This document shows positions 1-7,566 of a stretch of DNA of 33,577 nt, in pieces; positions within the stretch are counted from its first letter, which is position 1, and each line of letters begins with the position of its first letter. Location: the NCBI GenBank assembly GCA_020721445.1, contig DYMU01000015.1, positions 1 through 33,577 of the forward strand, given 5' to 3'. The position numbers were made by a program, and so were the translations under genes. Under the pieces are notes generated by a model. That model worked only from the letters and a program-made list of their open reading frames with translations. It did no database searches and had not been told where the DNA came from. The DNA is from Gemmobacter nectariphilus (GTDB lineage: Bacteria > Pseudomonadota > Alphaproteobacteria > Rhodobacterales > Rhodobacteraceae).

Positions 1-2
1 CC

Positions 3-254
3 TTCTACATGGACAAGATCGTGCCAACTGGAAGCAAGTTCGAGTTGTTTCGCTGGCCTCTGTTTATCTAATTTGTTGGGCTTTCTCTTATCGCGTATCG
101 CGCACTGACGGCCTATGCAAAGTGGGCATTCCCCGTCAACGTTCTTGCTGAAAATAAGGACAAAGCGCTTAAGCATCGCCTCGCCCTCGGAGCGTTCACG
201 AGCTGGCTTTACTACCAGTTTGCAAGCACTCTGTATAGCATAGTGGTAGGTTAG
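3..254 (+). pseudogene. Broken membrane-protein-like fragment with an in-frame stop
   Basis: Frame 3 is open from the left window edge to a TAG at 252-254 except for one TAA at 69-71. The reading before the stop ends in FRWPLFI and the reading after it continues FVGLSLIAYRALTAY, so a hydrophobic stretch appears to run across the stop. The downstream part has no ATG, GTG or TTG near its beginning, so it is unlikely to be a separate gene. The part after the stop carries Lys, Trp and Tyr residues and looks like real protein (about 60 codons, ending SWLYYQFASTLYSIVVG). I do not recognise the family. The DNA is poorer in GC than the rest of the window. The alternative is that a real gene ends at 71 and the rest is a chance open frame. 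The 5' part is outside the window. Confidence 0.4.
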
Positions 255-450
255 CTGTTCCATCCGAATTATTAGTGCCACCGGCGACGCTGTGGCCACT
301 TTGGCAGCGCATACACTCAGGTGAGTCGTTACGGCCAATTCCGTGTGGGCGCAGCCGGTCAGAATGACTGGTCAGGAAGGGCGCATCCACAAACAACCGA
401 CGGCCCACAAGCCACTGTTTTCAAGTAGGTATTTTGCTTCTCTTGAAAAG
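255..450. other. Low-GC intergenic stretch at the 3' side of tRNA-Met
   Basis: These 196 bases hold no gene I can support. A 70-residue minus-strand frame at 196-408 is present but has no ribosome binding site that I can see, no recognisable domain, and overlaps the fragment on its left. The composition resembles the first 250 bases rather than the gene-dense DNA to the right. This could be remnant DNA of an element that entered at the tRNA 3' end, but no integrase or duplicated tRNA end is visible in the window. Confidence 0.3.
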
Positions 451-527
451 TGGTGGCGAGGGGGGGACTCGAACCCCCGACCCCGTGATTATGAGTCACG
501 TGCTCTAACCAGCTGAGCTACCTAGCC
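451..527 (-). tRNA. tRNA-Met (anticodon CAT)
   Basis: Read on the minus strand, 77 bases fold as a full cloverleaf with encoded ACCA end. The D stem is GCTC/GAGC, the anticodon stem CGTGA/TCACG is perfect, the loop CTCATAA carries anticodon CAT, and the T stem GGGGG/CCCCC closes the loop TTCGAGT. The acceptor arms GGCTAGG and CCTCGCC pair at six of seven positions; position 4 gives a U-C mismatch where a G-C pair would be expected. The first pair is G-C, unlike an initiator tRNA, so elongator methionine is most likely. A CAT tRNA modified with lysidine to read isoleucine AUA codons cannot be excluded without a full comparison. Confidence 0.93.
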
Positions 528-745
528 ATGGGGCGCGTGGTATTGTGCGCGCCCATGCGCGTCAAGGCCGAATCGCTGTTTGGAGCAGGGTATGGGTCAT
601 GGCAGCGCTGGGTTACCGCATACCACGCCAGCCGTGTTCCCGGCGCGCCATGCCCGCGATCCTTGGCAAATGGGCACGTGCGCCCTGCGATGTCGGTTTG
701 CGCATGGCGTCCAGCCCGGCTAGGCTTGGGAAAAATGAGGCAGGC

Positions 746-1987
746 ATGATACGGGCGATTTTGGTTCTGGTGGGTCTGGCGGGCGCGCAGCCGGTGGCGG
801 CGCAATCGCTGAACACAACCGAAACCGAGGCCCCGGCAGGAGCGATCCAGATGAAACCCATCGGCACCGAGGCCGGCTTTTCCGACTGGTTGGCGGGGTT
901 TCGCAGCCGTGCCCTTGCCGCAGGCATCCCTGACGCTGCCTTGTCCGGGGCGCTGAAGGCCGCGCGCTTCAACCCCAGGATCATCGAGCGCGACCGCAAT
1001 CAGAACGAGTTCACCAAGACCATCTGGGATTACCTTGATACCGCGGTGTCCGATGACCGGGTGGCGCAGGGGCGAAAGGCGCTGGAACGGCATGCCGCGC
1101 TGCTGGCGCGGATCGAGGCTGACACCGGCGTCGACCGTTACGTCGTGGCGGCGATCTGGGGGCTGGAATCGGCCTATGGCGCGGTGCGTGGCGACACCCC
1201 GACGATTGAGGCGCTGTCGACCATGGCCTATGATGCCCGCCGCGCCGCGTTCTTCGAGGCGCAGTTGCTGGCGGCGCTGAAGATCCTTGCCACGGGCGAT
1301 GTGACCCTTGCTGCCCTGCGCGGCAGTTGGGCCGGGGCGATGGGGCACACCCAGTTCATGCCGACAAGCTGGTGGCAGTTCGCGGTGGATTTCAACGGCG
1401 ATGGCAAGCGCGACATCTGGGGCGATGACCCTGCCGATGCGCTTGCGTCAACCGCCAATTACCTGCGGCATTGGGGCTGGACCAAGGGCGCGCTGTGGGG
1501 GCTTGAGGTGACGCTGCCGCAAGGCTTTGACTATGACCAGACGACCGAGCGGGTGCGCAAACCCGTGGCCGACTGGGCCGCCTTGGGCGTGCAGCCCGCG
1601 GCCGGGGGCGCGTTGCCCGACCATGGCCTTGCCTCGGTCTTGCTGCCCGGCGGGGCGCGGGGGGCGGCCTTCCTGATCTTCGCCAACTTTCAGGTGATCG
1701 AACGCTATAACACCGCCGATGCCTATGTGGTGGCCGTTGGCCATCTGGCCGACCGTCTGCGCGGTGGCCCGCCGATTGCCGCCACCTGGCCGCGCGAATT
1801 GCGCGCCCTGACGCTGGACGAGCGGATCGAGCTGCAAACCCGGCTGGGCAATGCAGGCTTCGACCCGCAGGGAATTGATGGCCGGATCGGGCCAAACACC
1901 ATCGCCGCCGTAAAGGCATTTCAGAAGGCCAACAGCCTTGTGCCCGACGGCTATGCCAGTCTGGAGATCCTGCAGCGGCTGCGCTAG
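746..1987 (+). CDS. Lytic murein transglycosylase, MltB/SLT_2 family, with C-terminal peptidoglycan-binding domain
   Basis: The 413-residue protein cleaves the glycan strands of peptidoglycan in the periplasm to leave anhydromuramic ends. The ATG at 746 is chosen over upstream in-frame starts because a GAGGCAGG ribosome binding site precedes it and it yields a secretion signal (MIRAILVLVGLAGAQPVAAQ, residues 1-20). The catalytic domain runs from about residue 43 to 340. The motif AIWGLESAYG gives catalytic Glu141, and MGHTQFMPTSW follows at about residue 196, as in GH103 enzymes. The last 60 residues (LQTRLGNAGFDPQGIDGRIG onward) are a PG_binding_1 repeat. There is no lipobox, so it is probably soluble. 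It is transcribed away from the tRNA, and the 218 bases between them show nothing clear. Confidence 0.92.
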   Translation: MIRAILVLVGLAGAQPVAAQSLNTTETEAPAGAIQMKPIGTEAGFSDWLAGFRSRALAAGIPDAALSGALKAARFNPRIIERDRNQNEFTKTIWDYLDTAVSDDRVAQGRKALERHAALLARIEADTGVDRYVVAAIWGLESAYGAVRGDTPTIEALSTMAYDARRAAFFEAQLLAALKILATGDVTLAALRGSWAGAMGHTQFMPTSWWQFAVDFNGDGKRDIWGDDPADALASTANYLRHWGWTKGALWGLEVTLPQGFDYDQTTERVRKPVADWAALGVQPAAGGALPDHGLASVLLPGGARGAAFLIFANFQVIERYNTADAYVVAVGHLADRLRGGPPIAATWPRELRALTLDERIELQTRLGNAGFDPQGIDGRIGPNTIAAVKAFQKANSLVPDGYASLEILQRLR

Positions 1988-2110
1988 GCGGCCAGCCTTG
2001 CATTTTCGCACATCAGCACGCGGCCAGCCCCCATTGTCGCGCGCCCTGCAACCGCTTAGTTTGCGCGCGATCCGGCCCGGCACAGGCCACCCGAAAGCAG
2101 GTAAGACAGC

Positions 2111-2959
2111 ATGACCGACACGACAAAATATGTTCCGCCGAAGGTCTGGGTGTGGGACAAGGAAAACGGCGGGCAGTTTGCCGGCACCAACCGACCGATC
2201 TCGGGCGTCACGCATGACGCGCCGCTGCCGCGCGGCGAGCATGCGTTCCAGCTGTATTCGATGGCCACGCCCAACGGGGTCAAGGTCACGATGATGTTCG
2301 AGGAATTGCTGGAAGCCGGCCACAGCGGCGCCGAATATGACGCCTGGCTGATCAAGATCGGCGCGGGCGATCAGTTCGGGTCGGGCTTTACCGAGATCAA
2401 CCCGAACCAGAAAATCCCGGCGCTGGTCGATTACACCGGCACCCATCCGCTGCGGGTGTTCGAATCCGGGTCAATTCTGCTGCATCTGGCGGATAAGTTC
2501 GAAGCCTTCCTGCCCGCATCGGGCCCCGAGCGGACCGAGGTGATCAACTGGCTGATGTGGCAGATGGGGTCGGCGCCGTTTCTGGGCGGCGGCTTTGGCC
2601 ATTTCTATGCCTACGCGCCCGAGAAATACGAATACCCGATCAACCGCTATGCGATGGAAACCAAGCGCCAGCTTGATGTGCTGGACAAGCAGTTGGCGCT
2701 GCATCCTTATGTGGCGGGCCAAGACTATTCGATTGCCGATATGGCGATCTGGCCCTGGTATGGCGGTGTCGTCCTGAACCGGGCCTATAATGCGGCTGAA
2801 TTTCTGGATGCGGCGTCCTATACGCATGTCATGGCCTGGGCGAAAAAGATCGACGCGCGGCCTGCGGTGATCCGGGCGCGCAAGGTCAACCGCAACTGGG
2901 GCGAGGCGCAGGACCAACTGCCAGAACGCCATTCTGCGGCCGATTTCGACCGGCTCTAG
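2111..2959 (+). CDS. yghU: YghU-type glutathione S-transferase / disulfide-bond oxidoreductase
   Basis: This 282-residue protein matches the YghU (nu-class) glutathione transferases, about 288 residues in E. coli, which bind two glutathiones and reduce disulfides or organic peroxides. The thioredoxin-like half shows SMATPNGVKVTMMFEELLEAG near residues 56-75, INPNQKIPALVDYTG near 97-111 and VFESGSILLHLADKF near 117-131, the last forming the glutathione gamma-glutamyl site. The helical half contains YVAGQDYSIADMAIWPWYGG, the usual N-capping box of the GST fold. A short basic N-terminus precedes the GST core, as in YghU. It is cytosolic and appears to be a single-gene unit; three hairpins lie downstream. 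Confidence 0.93.
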   Translation: MTDTTKYVPPKVWVWDKENGGQFAGTNRPISGVTHDAPLPRGEHAFQLYSMATPNGVKVTMMFEELLEAGHSGAEYDAWLIKIGAGDQFGSGFTEINPNQKIPALVDYTGTHPLRVFESGSILLHLADKFEAFLPASGPERTEVINWLMWQMGSAPFLGGGFGHFYAYAPEKYEYPINRYAMETKRQLDVLDKQLALHPYVAGQDYSIADMAIWPWYGGVVLNRAYNAAEFLDAASYTHVMAWAKKIDARPAVIRARKVNRNWGEAQDQLPERHSAADFDRL

Positions 2960-3012
2960 CCGCGCCGCCTCTTGCAGCGTCGGCGGGCTTGGGGCACCCT
3001 GTGGCTTGGGCC

Positions 3013-3060
3013 GTGGCGATGGCGTCGCCACAGGGGGGCATTGCCCCCGCCGCTTGCGGC
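3013..3060. repeat. Three tandem hairpins between yghU and creatinase
   Basis: Three small inverted repeats follow one another: GTGGCGA/TCGCCAC (3013-3019 and 3025-3031), GGGGGC/GCCCCC (3034-3039 and 3043-3048) and GCCG/CGGC (3049-3052 and 3057-3060). No T-run follows, so this is not a standard intrinsic terminator. It may be a degenerate palindromic repeat or mark the 3' end of the yghU message. Confidence 0.5.
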
Positions 3061-3139
3061 TGTGTGCTGCTTTCGTCCTGCACGCCGGGGTCTTTCGGGG
3101 TCTCGGTCACAATGTCCGGCCCCAAGCATGAGGTCTGAC

Positions 3140-4354
3140 ATGGAACTGATCCGCCCGACGCACTACCGCTTTGCCAATGGTTGCACCAAGGATGCTCTGC
3201 CCTTTGCGCCAGAAGAATACCACGACCGCCTGGCCGGTCTGCGCGATATCATGGACCTGCACAGCCTTGATGCCGTGGTGCTGACGTCGATGCACAACGT
3301 CGCCTATTACTCGGGCTTTCTCTATTGCAGCTTTGGGCGTCCCTATGCCTGCGTGGTGACGCGCACCGATTGCGTCACCGTCAGCGCCGGCATTGACGCA
3401 GGCCAGCCGTGGCGGCGGTCGGTGGGCGACACCATCACCTATACCGACTGGCAGCGCGACAATTTCTGGCGTGTGGTGGCCAGTGTGACCGGCACCGGCC
3501 GCGCGATTGGCTGCGAGGCCGACCATCTGACGCTGGATCAGGCGGAAAAGCTGAACACCTATGTGCAACCCAAACGCGGCATGGATATCGCCCCCGCCAC
3601 CATGCAGCAGCGTATGGTGAAATCAGAGGCCGAGATTGCGCTGATCACCCAGGGTGCGGCCGTGGCCGATGTCGGTGGCCATGCCATCCGCGCGGCGATC
3701 AGCGTGGGTGCCACCGAATTGGAGATCGCCATCGCAGGCCGCGACGCGATGGAGCGCGAGATTGCCAAGCGCTTTCCCGATGCCGAATACCGCGACACCT
3801 GGGTGTGGTTCCAGTCGGGGCTGAACACCGATGGCGCGCACAATCCGCTGACCAACCGCAAATTGGCAAGGGGTGATATCCTGTCGCTGAACTGCTTTCC
3901 GATGATCAGCGGCTATTACACCGCGCTGGAACGCACGCTGTTCGTGGGCGAGGTGGATGATGCCAGCCTGCAAATCTGGCAGCACAACATCGCCGCGCAT
4001 GAATACGGCATGACGCTGTTGCGCCCCGGTGCGTCCTGCGCCGAGATCTCGGCCAGGATCAACGCCTTCCTGGCCGAGCGTGACATACTGCAATACCGCA
4101 CCTTCGGCTATGGCCACAGCTTTGGCCTGCTGTCGCATTACTATGGCCGCGAGGCTGCGCTGGAATTGCGCGAAGATATCGACACCGTGCTGGAACCCGG
4201 CATGGTGATCTCGATGGAACCGATGCTGACCCTCCCGCACGGCCAACCCGGCGCGGGCGGCTATCGCGAGCATGACATCTGCATCGTTACCGAAGACGCG
4301 CCGCAAGACATTACCCACTACCCTTATGGCCCCGCGTTCAACGTGGTGGGCTAA
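3140..4354 (+). CDS. Creatinase (creatine amidinohydrolase)
   Basis: The 404-residue protein hydrolyses creatine to sarcosine and urea. It has the pita-bread fold of M24 peptidases but carries creatinase-specific runs rather than aminopeptidase metal ligands: YYSGFLYCSFGRPYA (about residues 56-70), GQPWRR, YTDWQRDN, WFQSGLNTDGAHNP with His234 equivalent to the catalytic His232 of Pseudomonas putida creatinase, GDILSLNCFPMISGYYTALE, LQYRTFGYGHSFGLLSHYYG and GAGGYREHDI. Length matches the Pseudomonas enzyme (403). The ATG at 3140 sits six bases after GAGG; an in-frame ATG at 3128 would add four residues. No creatininase is adjacent. The downstream cupin/amine oxidase pair starts 207 bases later; a link to sarcosine use is only inference. 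Confidence 0.93.
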   Translation: MELIRPTHYRFANGCTKDALPFAPEEYHDRLAGLRDIMDLHSLDAVVLTSMHNVAYYSGFLYCSFGRPYACVVTRTDCVTVSAGIDAGQPWRRSVGDTITYTDWQRDNFWRVVASVTGTGRAIGCEADHLTLDQAEKLNTYVQPKRGMDIAPATMQQRMVKSEAEIALITQGAAVADVGGHAIRAAISVGATELEIAIAGRDAMEREIAKRFPDAEYRDTWVWFQSGLNTDGAHNPLTNRKLARGDILSLNCFPMISGYYTALERTLFVGEVDDASLQIWQHNIAAHEYGMTLLRPGASCAEISARINAFLAERDILQYRTFGYGHSFGLLSHYYGREAALELREDIDTVLEPGMVISMEPMLTLPHGQPGAGGYREHDICIVTEDAPQDITHYPYGPAFNVVG

Positions 4355-4561
4355 GGCCGGGCCGCCGAAAAAGGCGCTTTCCGGTCAGCCATCGGCTTTC
4401 AGTCCCGGGCTGGCGATCCGGGCGCCGTGTCGGGGTCTTTCTGCGTGTGGCACCCGGCCCGTTGCCGGAACCGCGCATCGCCCCTTGAAAATGCTCAGGC
4501 GGCGGGCAAATGAAGGCGCTGGGTGAACCGTGTCACATTTTCGCGGCGCCGTGGGGGACAA

Positions 4562-5242
4562 ATGCGGATCAACGATGACCTTGAAAAGCCGGTGACCGTC
4601 GATGCCGGGGCTATGGACTGGACCCAAAGTCCCGCCGCTGGCGTAGACCGGCGCATGCTCTATCGGGTGGGGGCCGAGGTGGCGCGTGCCACCTCGATCG
4701 TGCGCTATGCGCCGGGAAGTGCCTTTCCCGAACACGCCCATACCGGAGGCGAAGAGATTCTGGTGCTTGAGGGCACCTTTCAGGATGAACACGGCGACTA
4801 TCCGGCGGGCAGCTATTTTCGCAACCCGCCCGGCACTTCGCACAGTCCGGCGGCGGCCGATGGCTGCGTGATCTTTGTGCGCCTGTGGCAGTTCCGTGCG
4901 GGCGACACGGCGCAGATCGTGCGCCAACCGGGCCAAGGCGACCCGCTGCCCCCGCGCGACGGCGCCGCCTCGGCGCGCCTGCTGTTCGACGACGGGGCCG
5001 AGCATGTAGCGCTTGAGGCTTGGCAACCGGGCGCGCGCATCACCGTTGCCAACCCTCGGGGGCTGGAGTTTCTGGTCCTGTCCGGCAGTTTGCAGGTGGC
5101 GGGCCGCCCGCTGGGCCCGCAAGGCTGGGGGCGTCTGCCCGCCGGGAATGCGCTGTTGGCCCAGGTCGGGCCGATGGGCGCCGAGGTCTGGCTGAAGGAT
5201 GCCGCCCTGCAACATGACAACATCCTGTCGATGCCGGGATGA
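4562..5242 (+). CDS. ChrR-like bicupin protein lacking the anti-sigma domain
   Basis: The 226-residue protein has two cupin barrels of the type found in the C-terminal half of ChrR, the zinc anti-sigma factor. The first barrel keeps the metal site: FPEHAHTGGEEILVLEG supplies His, His and Glu, and YFRNPPGTSHSP the last His. The second barrel (about residues 135-222) has lost these residues. The N-terminal zinc-binding anti-sigma domain of ChrR is absent, so this is probably a stand-alone cupin, enzyme or sensor rather than an anti-sigma factor. The start at 4562 follows GTGGGGGAC closely; another in-frame ATG at 4523 adds 13 residues. It overlaps the next gene by four bases. No sigma factor gene is nearby. 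The 207 bases upstream show no clear promoter. Confidence 0.82.
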   Translation: MRINDDLEKPVTVDAGAMDWTQSPAAGVDRRMLYRVGAEVARATSIVRYAPGSAFPEHAHTGGEEILVLEGTFQDEHGDYPAGSYFRNPPGTSHSPAAADGCVIFVRLWQFRAGDTAQIVRQPGQGDPLPPRDGAASARLLFDDGAEHVALEAWQPGARITVANPRGLEFLVLSGSLQVAGRPLGPQGWGRLPAGNALLAQVGPMGAEVWLKDAALQHDNILSMPG

Positions 5243-6369
5243 CCCACGGCGTGGCGCAGACGACAGCGATGCAGACCACAGGCGTCGCCGTGCTGGGCGG
5301 CGGACTGGCGGGGTTGAATGCTGCGCGCCTGTTGCAGCAGGCCGGCATCCCCTGCCATCTGTTCGAGGCGCGTGACCGCCTTGGCGGGCGCATCCTTACC
5401 GTCGACGCGACGGGCAAGCCCTCCACGGACGGTTTTGACCTTGGCCCGTCATGGTTCTGGCCGCACATGCAGCCAGAGCTTGCGGCGCTGGCCAGCGAAT
5501 TGGGGGTTCCGGCCTTTGCCCAGCACACCGCCGGCGACATGGTGTTCGAGCGCAGCCAGCGCGAGCCGCCGCTTCGGACGGACTGGGCCGGGCAGGATCA
5601 GGGGTCGATGCGGCTGCGGGGCGGGATGGGTGCGTTGGTGCAGGCCTTGGCGCAAGGTCTGCCTTCGGGCTGTGTTCGGCTGAACGCGCCGATCACCCAC
5701 CTGCGGCTGGGGCAAGATGGCGTCGTTCTGGACGTTGCCGTCGATGGCCGCCCCCCGGAACAGTGGCTGGCCCGCCACGTGATCTCGACCCTGCCGCCGC
5801 GCCTGATGGCCAAGGCCATCCGCCTTGACCCGGCGATGGACCCGGCAACGATCAGCCGCTGGCAGAACGTGCCGACATGGATGGCACCGCATGCAAAGTT
5901 CGTGGCCCTGTATGACCGGCCGTTCTGGCGTGCGGCGGGACTGTCGGGCATGGCGCAAAGCCTTGTTGGCCCCCTGACCGAAATCCATGACGCCACCACC
6001 GCCAGCGGTCATGCCGCGCTGTTCGGCTTTGTCGGTGTGCCCGCCCGAACCCGCGCCACCCTGTCACGCGACGCCTTGGGTCGCGCAGCACTGGACCAGT
6101 TGGCCCGTCTGTTCGGATCGCAGGCCGCCACCCCGCGCGCCACCTTGCTGAAAGACTGGGCGACAGACCTGTTCACCGCAACCCAAGGCGACAGCGCGCC
6201 GTCCGGCCACCCGACCGCACCCGATGCGCCCATGGTGACTGGGCGCTGGGCGGATCGCCTGTCGCTGGCTGGCAGCGAAAGCAGCCACACCGAACCCGGC
6301 TATCTGGCCGGGGCGGCAGAGGCCTCAAACAGGGTGACACGGGCCTTGATCAAACGCCTGAGCATCTAA
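5239..6369 (+). CDS. FAD-dependent amine oxidase-like oxidoreductase
   Basis: The 376-residue protein begins with the dinucleotide-binding motif VAVLGGGLAGLNAARLL and FEARDRLGGRI, the FAD-binding pattern of flavin amine oxidases. GLGALVQAL-like sequence (residues about 130-140) and the C-terminal SHTEPGYLAGAAEASNRV, which contacts the flavin, complete the fold. It is shorter than most monoamine oxidases (about 450), has no export signal and no obvious covalent-FAD cysteine. The ATG overlaps the cupin stop (ATGA), so the two are translationally coupled and probably act together. The substrate cannot be told from sequence; an amine, amino acid or polyene is possible. A second in-frame ATG lies at 5269. 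Confidence 0.83.
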   Translation: MTHGVAQTTAMQTTGVAVLGGGLAGLNAARLLQQAGIPCHLFEARDRLGGRILTVDATGKPSTDGFDLGPSWFWPHMQPELAALASELGVPAFAQHTAGDMVFERSQREPPLRTDWAGQDQGSMRLRGGMGALVQALAQGLPSGCVRLNAPITHLRLGQDGVVLDVAVDGRPPEQWLARHVISTLPPRLMAKAIRLDPAMDPATISRWQNVPTWMAPHAKFVALYDRPFWRAAGLSGMAQSLVGPLTEIHDATTASGHAALFGFVGVPARTRATLSRDALGRAALDQLARLFGSQAATPRATLLKDWATDLFTATQGDSAPSGHPTAPDAPMVTGRWADRLSLAGSESSHTEPGYLAGAAEASNRVTRALIKRLSI

Positions 6370-6526
6370 GGCCTTCGGTCCGCATCGGCCTAGGCTTGCA
6401 GCATCCTCTGTCCGCAGCGATGACCCCCGGCAATGCCCGGCGATCCGCCTTCGGCCGCGCTCTGGTTCTTCCGGCTGGCGCCTGAACGCCGTCTGGACCC
6501 TGTAAAGGCAGGGGTTGCCCCCGCGC

Positions 6527-7297
6527 TCAGACCGTCTGGCGTGCGACATGCACCATCGTGCCCCAGTCGGCACATTTCGCCATCAGATCATCGGGCAGCG
6601 GGGCATCGGTGAACAGGGTATCCAACTCGGCCAGCGATGCCAGCCGCGCCGGGGCCGATTGGCCCAGTTTTGAATGGTCGCAGACCAGAAACCTGCGCCG
6701 CGCCTGCCGGATGATGGTCTTGGACACCCGCACCTCTGCCAGATCAAAGTCCAGCAGATCACCATCCCGGTCCAGCGCCGAGGTGCCGATCACCGCATAG
6801 TCGACCTTGAACTGCTCAAAGAACTGCGTCGTCAACTCGCCCACCAGCCCGCCATCCGACCGGCGCAGGGCACCGCCCGCCACCATGATCTCGCACCCCG
6901 GATTGGCGGTCAGGATATTCGCCACGTTCATGTTGTTGGTCACCACCGTGATGTTGCTGTGCCCCAGCAACTCGCGCGCAACGGCCTCGGTGGTTGTCCC
7001 GAGGTTCAGGATCAGCGAACAGTTGTTCGGGATCGCCGCCGCACAGGCGCGGGCGATGACCGCCTTCGCGCCTTCGTTCATCCGTCGGCGCTGTTCATAG
7101 CCCAGATTGGTCACGCCGGTGCGCAGCGTGGCACCGCCATGCACCCGTTCCAGATGGCCCGCGTCGGCCAATTCGGCCAGATCACGCCGGATCGTCTGCA
7201 AGGTCACGTCAAACCGCTGCGCCAGATCTTCGACCACCACCCGCCCCTCGCTGCGGGCCAGTTCCAGAATTTCGGTTTGCCGGAAATTGAGGGCCAC
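6527..7297 (-). CDS. glpR: DeoR-family transcriptional repressor of glycerol genes (GlpR)
   Basis: From the GTG at 7297 the protein has 256 residues, the usual size for GlpR (252). This start is chosen because AGAAGGG lies eight bases upstream, whereas the longer frame to 7387 adds 30 residues without family features. The N-terminal winged helix contains RQTEILELARSEGRVVVEDL and the DeoR signature FDVTLQTIRRDLAELADAG. The C-terminal DeoRC sugar-phosphate sensor domain shows LNLGTTTEAVAREL and IGTSALDRDGDLLDFDLAE. It diverges from glpD and probably represses the locus until glycerol-3-phosphate binds. Downstream, 157 bases to the convergent amine oxidase gene hold no convincing terminator. Confidence 0.9.
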   Translation of the reverse strand: MALNFRQTEILELARSEGRVVVEDLAQRFDVTLQTIRRDLAELADAGHLERVHGGATLRTGVTNLGYEQRRRMNEGAKAVIARACAAAIPNNCSLILNLGTTTEAVARELLGHSNITVVTNNMNVANILTANPGCEIMVAGGALRRSDGGLVGELTTQFFEQFKVDYAVIGTSALDRDGDLLDFDLAEVRVSKTIIRQARRRFLVCDHSKLGQSAPARLASLAELDTLFTDAPLPDDLMAKCADWGTMVHVARQTV

Positions 7298-7463
7298 GGT
7301 GTCGTCCCTTCTGCGTGTGGCGTTCACCTTCAAAGATGCGCCGCCGCTCTTCAAGGGGGAAAACAGCCGGGTCAGGCGTGACAGCATCGCCGCGTTGCAG
7401 CGCGTTTTTGCACGGTTTTGCGCGAAGTTTCTGAAAAGCTGGGTGATTTCCGCGCTGCATACG

Positions 7464-7502
7464 CGAAATTATTCGTTTAATATTAAATCGCGCATAAACG
7501 AA
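7464..7502. promoter_or_regulatory. Candidate GlpR operator in the glpR-glpD intergenic region
   Basis: The 269 bases between the two divergent starts include an AT-rich block unlike the surroundings. It holds a perfect inverted repeat TTCGTTTA (7472-7479) and TAAACGAA (7495-7502) with centres 23 bases apart, and an overlapping palindrome CGAAATTATTCG (7464-7475). Spacing near two helical turns and CGAA/TTCG half-sites fit a DeoR-family repressor. A TTGACC at 7512 could be a -35 element for glpD, but I see no good -10. Confidence 0.5.
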
Positions 7503-7566
7503 AAAAATCCTTTGACCGGCCCATCGAAACGCGCCAAGGTTCAAATGCCTTGGGAGGGGACCATTC

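Noticed and set aside
430-527. Peptide reading WWRGGTRTPDPVIM across the tRNA
   Set aside because: It is a frame through the tRNA-Met gene, a well known source of false proteins.
3140-4354. Xaa-Pro aminopeptidase or ectoine hydrolase
   Set aside because: The fold is shared, but the run ending GAHNP with the catalytic His, FLYCSFGRPYA and GYGHSFG regions match creatinase, and the length agrees.
7298-7387. 30-residue N-terminal extension of GlpR
   Set aside because: The GTG at 7297 has a good ribosome binding site and gives the family length; the extension lacks family sequence.
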